Part shown: positions 58,053 to 64,000 of the stretch, piece by piece
How the letters are laid out: every line of letters begins with the position of its first letter
Numbering within the stretch: the first letter of the stretch is position 1
From: Lentzea kentuckyensis
GTDB taxonomy: Bacteria > Actinomycetota > Actinomycetes > Mycobacteriales > Pseudonocardiaceae
Direction of reading: 5' to 3'
DNA length: 64,000 nucleotides
NCBI RefSeq assembly: GCF_002150765.1
Contig: NZ_MUYM01000002.1
Coordinates: 105,887-169,886 of the forward strand
Program-made: the position numbers and the translations under genes
Notes under the pieces: model-generated
Told to the model about the DNA's origin: nothing
Databases searched by the model: none
The model's input: only the letters and a program-made list of their open reading frames with translations

Positions 58053-59561
58053 TCAGTCCTCGACCCAGTCGAACGTCTTAGACACGGCCTTCTTCCAGTT
58101 CGCGTACTCCGAGTCACGACGCGCGGGGTCCATCGCCGGCTCCCACTTCTTGTCCTGGGCCCAGTTCTCGCGGATGTCGTCCTCGGTCTTCCAGAACCCG
58201 ACCGCGAGACCGGCCGCGTAGGCGGCGCCCAGTGCGGTGGTCTCGGCGACGACCGGCCTGATCACCGGGACGCCGAGGATGTCCGCCTGGAACTGCATCA
58301 GCAGCTCGTTCACGACCATGCCGCCGTCGACCTTCAACGCCGTCAGGTCCACGCCCGAGTCCGCGTTCATCGCGTCGAGCACCTCACGGGTCTGGAACGC
58401 GGTCGCCTCCAGCACGGCCCGCGCGAGGTGGCCCTTGTTGACGAACCGGGTCAGGCCGACGATCGCGCCGCGGGCGTCGGAACGCCAGTACGGCGCGAAC
58501 AGGCCGGAGAACGCGGGCACGAAGTACGCGCCACCGTTGTCCTCCACGGACCGCGCGTGCTCCTCGATCTCCGCGGCACTGCCGATCATGCCGAGGTTGT
58601 CGCGCAGCCACTGCACCAGCGAACCGGTGACCGCGATCGAGCCCTCCAGCGCGTAGACCGGCGCCGCCTCGCCGATCTTGTAGCAGACGGTGGTGAGCAG
58701 CCCGTTCTCGCTCATCACCTTCTCGGTGCCGGTGTTGAGGAGCATGAAGTTGCCGGTGCCGTAGGTGTTCTTGGCCTCCCCTGGCGACAGGCAGGCCTGG
58801 CCGAACGTCGCCGCCTGCTGGTCGCCGAGGATGCCGGCGATCGCCACCCCGGCCAGCGCGCCGCGTTCGCGGACCTGGCCGTAGACCTCGGACGACGACC
58901 TGATCTCCGGCAGCATCGACATCGGGATGCCCATGTCGGCGGCGATCGAGGAGTCCCACTGCAGCGTGTCGAGGTCCATCAGCATGGTGCGCGACGCGTT
59001 CGTCGGGTCGGTGACGTGCACACCGCCGTCGGTGCCGCCGGTCATGTTCCACAGCACCCACGTGTCCATGTTGCCGAACAGCAGGTCGCCGGCCTCCGCC
59101 TTCGCCCGCGCGCCCTCGACGTTGTCGAGGATCCAGCGGACCTTGGGCCCGGAGAAGTAGGTGGCCAACGGCAGTCCGACCTTGGCCCGGTAGCGCTCCT
59201 GCCCGCCGCCGAGCGCGCCCAGCTCCTGCACGATCTTGTCGGTGCGGGTGTCCTGCCACACGATGGCGTTGTAGACGGGCTCGCCGGTGTTCCTGTCCCA
59301 CACCACCGCGGTCTCACGCTGGTTGGTGATGCCGACGGCGGCGATGTCCGAAGTGGACAGATCGGCCTTCGCGAGCGCGCCGGCGGCGACCTGGCGGGTG
59401 TTCTGCCAGACCTCCATCGGGTCGTGCTCGACCCAACCGGCCCTGGGGAAGATCTGTTCGTGCTCCTTCTGGTCGACCGACACCACCCGGCCCGAGTGGT
59501 CGAAGATCATGCAACGGGTCGACGTCGTGCCCTGGTCGATCGCGGCCACGTACTGGGTCAT
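58053..59561 (-). CDS. glpK: Glycerol kinase
   Basis: This 502-residue FGGY kinase makes glycerol 3-phosphate from glycerol and ATP. Landmarks are [21 protein letters not shown] at the N-terminus, [30 protein letters not shown] near 78-107, [14 protein letters not shown] near 164, the family signature region [36 protein letters not shown] near 232-268, and [22 protein letters not shown] near 405-426. ATG 59561 lies 14 bp after the glpF stop. It forms a transport-phosphorylation operon with glpF, opposite glpD. Confidence 0.96.
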   Translation of the reverse strand: MTQYVAAIDQGTTSTRCMIFDHSGRVVSVDQKEHEQIFPRAGWVEHDPMEVWQNTRQVAAGALAKADLSTSDIAAVGITNQRETAVVWDRNTGEPVYNAIVWQDTRTDKIVQELGALGGGQERYRAKVGLPLATYFSGPKVRWILDNVEGARAKAEAGDLLFGNMDTWVLWNMTGGTDGGVHVTDPTNASRTMLMDLDTLQWDSSIAADMGIPMSMLPEIRSSSEVYGQVRERGALAGVAIAGILGDQQAATFGQACLSPGEAKNTYGTGNFMLLNTGTEKVMSENGLLTTVCYKIGEAAPVYALEGSIAVTGSLVQWLRDNLGMIGSAAEIEEHARSVEDNGGAYFVPAFSGLFAPYWRSDARGAIVGLTRFVNKGHLARAVLEATAFQTREVLDAMNADSGVDLTALKVDGGMVVNELLMQFQADILGVPVIRPVVAETTALGAAYAAGLAVGFWKTEDDIRENWAQDKKWEPAMDPARRDSEYANWKKAVSKTFDWVED

Positions 59562-59575
59562 TGCGGAAAGTCCTT

Positions 59576-60319
59576 TCAGACCGGGAGAACCAGGTAGAGC
59601 AACGCCGCGAGCGCACCGCCGACGAGCGGTCCGGCGACGGGGACCCACGAGTAGGCCCAGTTGGCGTTGCCCTTGTTGTGGATTGGCATCAGGAACGCGT
59701 ACGCGATGCGCGGACCGAGGTCACGCGCCGGGTTGATGGCATAGCCGGTCGGGCCACCGAGCGACGTACCGATGACCAGCACGACGAACGCGACGCCCGC
59801 GTACCCGAGCGCCGAGTTGCCGAACTGCGGAACCCCGTCGACCGACTCCTTCGCGCCGGGCGACAGCAGGATCCACACGACGAGGACGAACGTGCCGATG
59901 ATCTCGGACACGAGGTTCCACGCCACGTTCGGCACGGTCGGTCCGGTGGAGAAGATGCCCAGCGTGTTCTGCGGCTCGTCGTGCGTGTCGAACTGCAGCT
60001 TGTACGTCGCCCAGCAGAGCATCGCACCGAGGATGGCGCCGATCATCTGGCCGAGGATGTAGAAGGGCACGTCACCCCACGGCGTCTTGTCCGCGATCGC
60101 GAGCCCCAAGGTCACGGCGGGATTCAGGTGCGCCCCGCTCGGATTGGCGATGCTCGCGCCGGTGAAGACGGCGAAGGCCCAGCCCACGTTGACGAACAGG
60201 AACCCGGTGCTGTTGCCGAGCGTGTTCTTGAGCACCTGGTTCGCGACGACACCGGTGCCCAGGAGGATGAGGACCGCGGTCCCCAGCAGCTCCCAAACGA
60301 AGATCGAGCCTGCGCTCAT
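59576..60319 (-). CDS. glpF: Glycerol facilitator (MIP/aquaglyceroporin)
   Basis: This 247-residue channel has six membrane helices and both pore motifs: [15 protein letters not shown] near 62-76 and [18 protein letters not shown] near 191-208 (NPA and NPARD, the latter being the glyceroporin form). ATG 60319 ([13 protein letters not shown]) has GGGAGGTC 5 bp upstream. It is the first gene of glpF-glpK and diverges from glpD. Confidence 0.95.
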   Translation of the reverse strand: MSAGSIFVWELLGTAVLILLGTGVVANQVLKNTLGNSTGFLFVNVGWAFAVFTGASIANPSGAHLNPAVTLGLAIADKTPWGDVPFYILGQMIGAILGAMLCWATYKLQFDTHDEPQNTLGIFSTGPTVPNVAWNLVSEIIGTFVLVVWILLSPGAKESVDGVPQFGNSALGYAGVAFVVLVIGTSLGGPTGYAINPARDLGPRIAYAFLMPIHNKGNANWAYSWVPVAGPLVGGALAALLYLVLPV

Positions 60320-60550
60320 TCGCCGACCTCCCACTCGTTCGCGGCAAGGAGGGAGCGCAAACCCGAGGTCAGGGCCGCGCCGCCCGCCTACAACGAGCTC
60401 GGACGCTATTACCGCGCTGATCAGTTGTCTACGCCAACTACCTGTGGTCAGGCCATTTTCAGGCCGTTCGATTCTGGTGTTCCTGCCCGTGGGCGAACGG
60501 CCGTTGCTGCAGGTAACGTGATCCGCGAGTCGTCACAGGGAGGCGCTGTC
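60320..60550. promoter_or_regulatory. Divergent promoter region of the glycerol genes
   Basis: These 231 bases between glpF and glpD have lower G+C than the flanks around 60395-60480, with TATTACC, TTGTCTACGCC and ATTTTCAGG stretches. Both promoters and any regulator site must lie here. No clear palindrome was found by eye. Confidence 0.45.
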
Positions 60551-62314
60551 GTGGCCACGCGCAAGAACGCAGCTCCAGCACCGAAAACGCATGCCGAACC
60601 CCCGATCACCGGCAGGCTGGGCCCCGCCGAGCGCGAGGAGTCGTGGCAGCGGCTGGGGACGGAGACGTTCGACCTCGTCGTGATCGGCGGTGGCGTCGTC
60701 GGCGTCGGAGCGGCGTTGGACGCGGCGACCCGCGGCCTGCGGGTGGCCCTCGTCGAGGCCCGTGACCTGGCGTCCGGCACGTCGAGCCGGTCCTCCAAAC
60801 TCTTCCACGGCGGTCTGCGCTACCTCGAACAGCTGGAGTTCGGTCTGGTCCGCGAGGCACTGCGCGAGCGCGAGCTGATGCTCACGCGGATCGCTCCTCA
60901 CCTCGTGAAGCCGGTCGCGTTCCTCTACCCGTTGAGCAACCGTGTGTGGGAGCGCCCGTACACGGCGGCCGGGCTGTTCCTCTACGACACGATGGGCGGC
61001 GCCCGGTCCGTGCCGGGGCAGAAACATCTCACCCGAGCGGGTGCACTCCGGCTGGTTCCGGCGTTGAAGCGCGACGCGTTGATCGGCGGCATCCGTTACT
61101 ACGACGCCCAAGCCGACGACGCGCGGCACACGATGATGGTCGGTCGCACCGCCGCGCACTACGGCGCCGTCGTGCGCACGTCGACCCAGGTGGTCGGGTT
61201 CCTGCGCGAGGCCGACCGCGTGTCCGGTGTGCGCGTGCGCGACGTCGAGGACGGGCGTGAGGTCGACGTGCGGGCGCACGCGGTGATCAACGCGACGGGC
61301 GTGTGGACGGACGAGCTGCAGCGGTTGTCCGGCTCGCGCGGACGGTTCCGGGTGCGGGCGTCGAAGGGCGTCCACATCGTGGTGCCGCGCGACCGGATCG
61401 TGGCCGAGGCGGGCATGATCCTGCGCACCGAGAAGTCCGTGCTGTTCGTCATCCCGTGGCGCAACCACTGGATCGTCGGCACCACGGACACCGACTGGAA
61501 CCTCGACCTGGCGCACCCGGCGGCGACCAAGCACGACATCGACTACATCCTCGAACACGTGAACTCGGTGCTCGCGACGCCGTTGACGCACGACGACATC
61601 GAGGGCGTCTACGCGGGCCTGCGGCCGTTGCTGGCGGGCGAATCCGATTCGACGTCAAAGCTTTCGCGCGAGCACGCGGTGGCGCGGGTCGCTCCCGGAC
61701 TGGTGGCGATCGCCGGCGGCAAGTACACGACGTACCGGGTGATGGGCGCGGACGCCGTCGACGCGGCGCAGGTGGACATGCCCGGCCGGATCCAGCCGTC
61801 CATCACGGACAAGGTGCCGCTGGTCGGTGCGGACGGCTACCACGCGTTGATCAACCAGGCCGACCACCTGGCCGCCAAGCACGGCCTGCACCCGTACCGC
61901 GTCCGGCACCTGCTCGACCGCTACGGCTCGTTGGTGCACGAGGTGCTGTCGCTGGCCGTGGACAACCCGGAGCTGTTGAAGCCGATTCCCGCCTCCCCCG
62001 ACTACCTGCAGGTCGAGGCGGTCTACGCGGCGTCGCACGAGGGCGCGATGCACCTGGAGGACGTGCTGACCCGGCGCACCCGCATCTCCATCGAGTACGC
62101 CCACCGCGGCATCGACTCGGCGGAAGCGGTCGCACGGCTGGTCGCACCGGTGCTCGGGTGGGACGAGGACGCGATCAAGCGCGAGATCGAGATCTACACC
62201 GCGCGCGTCGATGCCGAGCGCACGTCCCAGACCCAACCGGACGATCAGGCGGCGGACGCGGTTCGTGCCGCCGCACCGGAAGCGCGTCCCCAATTGACCG
62301 AGCCCGTGAGCTGA
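60551..62314 (+). CDS. glpD: FAD-dependent glycerol-3-phosphate dehydrogenase
   Basis: This 587-residue membrane-associated flavoenzyme oxidises glycerol 3-phosphate to dihydroxyacetone phosphate and passes electrons to quinone. Landmarks are FDLVVIGGGVVGVGAALDAATRGLRVALVEARDLASGTSSRSSKLFHGGLRYLEQLEFGLVREAL near 38-105, HIVVPRDRI, IPWRNHWIVGTTDTDW near 302-317, YAGLRPLL and IAGGKYTTYR near 390. GTG 60551 is supported by GGGAGG 6 bp upstream. With glpF and glpK it makes the complete glycerol pathway; the 231-bp divergent gap holds the promoters. Confidence 0.95.
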   Translation: MATRKNAAPAPKTHAEPPITGRLGPAEREESWQRLGTETFDLVVIGGGVVGVGAALDAATRGLRVALVEARDLASGTSSRSSKLFHGGLRYLEQLEFGLVREALRERELMLTRIAPHLVKPVAFLYPLSNRVWERPYTAAGLFLYDTMGGARSVPGQKHLTRAGALRLVPALKRDALIGGIRYYDAQADDARHTMMVGRTAAHYGAVVRTSTQVVGFLREADRVSGVRVRDVEDGREVDVRAHAVINATGVWTDELQRLSGSRGRFRVRASKGVHIVVPRDRIVAEAGMILRTEKSVLFVIPWRNHWIVGTTDTDWNLDLAHPAATKHDIDYILEHVNSVLATPLTHDDIEGVYAGLRPLLAGESDSTSKLSREHAVARVAPGLVAIAGGKYTTYRVMGADAVDAAQVDMPGRIQPSITDKVPLVGADGYHALINQADHLAAKHGLHPYRVRHLLDRYGSLVHEVLSLAVDNPELLKPIPASPDYLQVEAVYAASHEGAMHLEDVLTRRTRISIEYAHRGIDSAEAVARLVAPVLGWDEDAIKREIEIYTARVDAERTSQTQPDDQAADAVRAAAPEARPQLTEPVS

Positions 62315-62333
62315 TCTCGGGCATGCTGGCGGC

Positions 62334-63770
62334 ATGTCTGGGGTTGACAGAAGAACGTTCCTGAAGGTGGGCGCGGTTGCCGGTGCCGCCGCGACCACAT
62401 CCACCACTACCGCCATGTCCGCGTCCGCCGCCGAAGTGGCGTTCCAGCACGGTGTCGCGTCCGGTGATCCGTTGCCGGACGGCGTGCTGCTGTGGACGCG
62501 CGTCGTCACGTCCGCGCCGATCCGGTGGGAGGTCGCTCGGGACGAGGACTTCTCGCGGATCGTGAAGCGCGGCACCACCCACACCGGTCCCGCGCGTGAC
62601 CACACGGTGAAGGTCGAGGTCCACGGCCTGCACCCGAACACCCGTTACTGGTACCGCTTCCGCGTCGGCGACGTCGTGTCCCCGACCGGCCGCACCAAGA
62701 CGGCCGGTTGCGGCACCGAGCTGAACCTCGGCGTCGTGTCGTGCGCGAACTGGGACATGGGCCACTTCGCGGGCTACGGCTTCCTGGCACAGCAGGAGCT
62801 CGACGCGGTGATCCACCTCGGCGACTACATCTACGAGGGCGTCTACCCGGTCACGCCGCAGCTGCGCCCGACGGATCCACCGCACGAGTGCGTGACGCTC
62901 GACGACTACCGGCGCCGGCACGCGCAGTACAAGACCGACTCGCACGTCCAGGCGATCCACCGGGCGCATCCCTTCATCTGCACCTGGGACGACCACGAGA
63001 GCGCCGACAACTCGTCCAGCATCGGCTCGCCGCTGCACGACCCCGCGACCGAGGGTCCGTGGGCCGTGCGGATGGCTGCCGCGACGCAGGCGTACTTCGA
63101 GTGGATGCCGATCCGCGAGGGCAGGCTCGACCGGAGCTTCCGCTTCGGCGAGCTCGCGTCGTTGACCATGCTCGACCTGCGCTCGTACCGCACGGACACC
63201 ACGATTCTGGGTGCCCAGCAGCGCAACTGGCTGATCAACCGGCTCACCACGGACACCGCACGCTGGCAGCTCGTCGGCAACTCGGTGATGATCAGCCCGT
63301 TCAAGATCCCGCCGGCGCCCGGTTTCCCGCCGTCGAACCCCGACCAGTGGGACGGGTTCCCTGCCGACCGCGAGCTGGTGCTCCGCGCGTTGGGCGACCG
63401 CAGGAACACGGTGTTCCTCACCGGTGACATCCACAGCTCGTGGGCGTGCGACGTGCCGTTCGAGGGTCGTTCGGTCGCCACCGAATACATCTGCACGTCG
63501 CTGACGTCCGACAACTTCGACGAGCTGCTGAAGGTGCCGCCGCGCACCGGATCGCTGTTGCTGGAGGCGCAGATCCAGCTGTTGAACCCGCACGCCAAGT
63601 TCGTGGAGCTGGACTCACACGGCGTCTCGACGCTGAAGGTCACCGCCGACGAGGTCCGCTTCGACTGGTACTACCTGGCGGACCGCAAGAACCCGAACAG
63701 CGCCGTCACCAAGGCCCACTCGTTCCGCACCCGCCACAACACGGCCCAGGTGGAACGCGTCCTCTTCTAG
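62334..63770 (+). CDS. Tat-exported PhoD-like alkaline phosphatase/phosphodiesterase
   Basis: This 478-residue protein has a twin-arginine signal (DRRTFLKVGAVAGAAATTS) and a PhoD N-terminal domain (FQHGVASGDPLPDGVLLWTRV near 36-56, then a fibronectin-like part). The metallophosphatase core shows VVSCANWDMGHFAGYGFLAQQELDAVIHLGDYIYEGVY near 135-171, CTWDDHESADN near 217 and FLTGDIHSSWACDV near 362. PhoD enzymes use Ca and Fe to hydrolyse phosphate mono- and diesters outside the cell. ATG 62334 follows glpD by 19 bp. Confidence 0.92.
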   Translation: MSGVDRRTFLKVGAVAGAAATTSTTTAMSASAAEVAFQHGVASGDPLPDGVLLWTRVVTSAPIRWEVARDEDFSRIVKRGTTHTGPARDHTVKVEVHGLHPNTRYWYRFRVGDVVSPTGRTKTAGCGTELNLGVVSCANWDMGHFAGYGFLAQQELDAVIHLGDYIYEGVYPVTPQLRPTDPPHECVTLDDYRRRHAQYKTDSHVQAIHRAHPFICTWDDHESADNSSSIGSPLHDPATEGPWAVRMAAATQAYFEWMPIREGRLDRSFRFGELASLTMLDLRSYRTDTTILGAQQRNWLINRLTTDTARWQLVGNSVMISPFKIPPAPGFPPSNPDQWDGFPADRELVLRALGDRRNTVFLTGDIHSSWACDVPFEGRSVATEYICTSLTSDNFDELLKVPPRTGSLLLEAQIQLLNPHAKFVELDSHGVSTLKVTADEVRFDWYYLADRKNPNSAVTKAHSFRTRHNTAQVERVLF

Positions 63771-63777
63771 CGCGAAA

Positions 63778-63827
63778 GGCGTCTGCAAGTACTACCAACA
63801 GGGTTGTTGGTAGTACTTGCAGACGCC
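63778..63827. repeat. Compact hairpin copy of the CTGCAAGTAC inverted-repeat element
   Basis: A perfect 23-bp stem (63778-63800 with 63805-63827) closes a 4-base loop. The arms (GGCGTCTGCAAGTACTACCA...) match the arms of the element at 46054-46202, including the flanking AGACGCC. It sits between convergent genes and may act as terminator; on the minus strand TTTCGC follows the stem. Confidence 0.7.
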
Positions 63828-63833
63828 GAAAAG

Positions 63834-64000
63834 CTAGGCGAGGGCGGCCAGCGCGGTGTGCACCATGACGCGGACGCCCACGAGGAGGGCGCGCTCGTCC
63901 AGGTCGAACGTCGGCTGGTGCAGATCGCGCTGCTTCTCCTGACCGTTCCACACGCCGAGGCGCGCGAACGAGCCAGGGACGTGCTCCAGGTACCAGCCGA
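63834..64000 (-). CDS. M20-family metallopeptidase/amidohydrolase, C-terminal fragment (partial)
   Basis: The last 55 codons of a gene running off the window read GWYLEHVPGSFARLGVWNG, then RDLHQPTFDLDERALLVGVRVMVHTALAALA and TAG. This is the usual C-terminus of M20 amidohydrolases (catalytic-domain end with P-G-x-F-x-x-L-G and LH-x-P-x-F-D-x-D). It corresponds in position to amiA1/amiB1 near glpD and lpdA in M. tuberculosis (recalled). Confidence 0.85.
   Translation of the reverse strand, partial: GWYLEHVPGSFARLGVWNGQEKQRDLHQPTFDLDERALLVGVRVMVHTALAALA

Noticed and set aside
60400..60500. A tRNA-like T-loop sequence (GTTCGATTC) in the glpF-glpD gap
   Set aside because: No acceptor, D or anticodon stems can be formed around it at the right distances, so it is not a tRNA.

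Overview
The window is about 70% G+C actinobacterial chromosome, most like Pseudonocardiales (Lentzea, Saccharothrix or Amycolatopsis relatives). The signs are frequent GTG/TTG starts, DUF3558 and EspG/WXG-type genes, class F sortases, LCP proteins and ATGA/GTGA-coupled gene pairs. The gene order LCP protein, TIGR03089 protein, fadE25-like acyl-CoA dehydrogenase, purE, purK, gtrA, PH-domain protein, birA, accD5, accE, maf, accA3, lpdA, glpD, M20 peptidase follows the Mycobacterium tuberculosis Rv3267-Rv3306c order from memory. This is therefore a conserved actinobacterial backbone with several accessory insertions. No rRNA, tRNA, CRISPR array or insertion sequence was found, and no gene-free stretch exceeds 300 bases.

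Region by region. (1) 1-2.5 kb holds cell-wall LCP transferase(s), the TIGR03089 protein and a DoxX protein. (2) 2.6-15.2 kb is the most striking accessory block. It holds four secreted proteins with ALF-type helical repeats: one fused to two ricin-type lectin domains, one short, and two tandem 1405-residue paralogues. Each paralogue ends in a domain with the motif order of RelA/SpoT nucleotide pyrophosphokinases and is followed at once by a homologous gene of 85-86 codons. This reads as two secreted nucleotide-kinase toxin and immunity modules. Shared leader and promoter motifs tie the block together. (3) 15.2-18.9 kb carries two META-domain lipoproteins, an ArsR regulator with an SRPBCC partner and a clear operator, and two small envelope or secreted proteins. 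(4) 19-22 kb carries fatty acid oxidation and purine synthesis genes (acyl-CoA dehydrogenase, purK-purE). (5) 21.9-26.8 kb holds an XRE regulator divergent from an NAD-dependent oxidoreductase, a GntR-ABC transporter operon whose permease has a repetitive tail, and a degenerate GGDEF protein.

(6) 26.9-33.7 kb holds a membrane-tethered ECF sigma factor fused to a zinc finger and a Pro-rich exodomain, two tandem GtrA flippase-like proteins, a HIT-like hydrolase, a two-component system and a HisN-like phosphatase. (7) 33.6-37.2 kb is an ESX-type toxin operon: YbaB-like protein, WXG-like protein, TNT-domain NADase-like toxin, small immunity candidate. (8) 37.3-50.6 kb carries acyl-CoA metabolism (MaoC hydratase, HMG-CoA lyase, biotin ligase, the accD/accE/accA acyl-CoA carboxylase), an MFS exporter with an apparent ATC start, Maf, a dicarboxylate symporter and small enzymes. 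(9) 50.6-53.7 kb is a second ESX-associated cluster (DUF3558 lipoprotein, WXG-like, PPE-like, EspG). (10) 53.7-58 kb holds a gamma-glutamylcyclotransferase-like protein, an LpdA-type flavoprotein and a sortase F cluster with a probable substrate and a catalytically degenerate sortase paralogue. (11) 58-64 kb carries the glycerol regulon (glpK, glpF, glpD), a Tat-exported PhoD-like phosphatase and the end of an M20 peptidase.

Functional assignments rest on reading motifs and remembered families. No searches were run.
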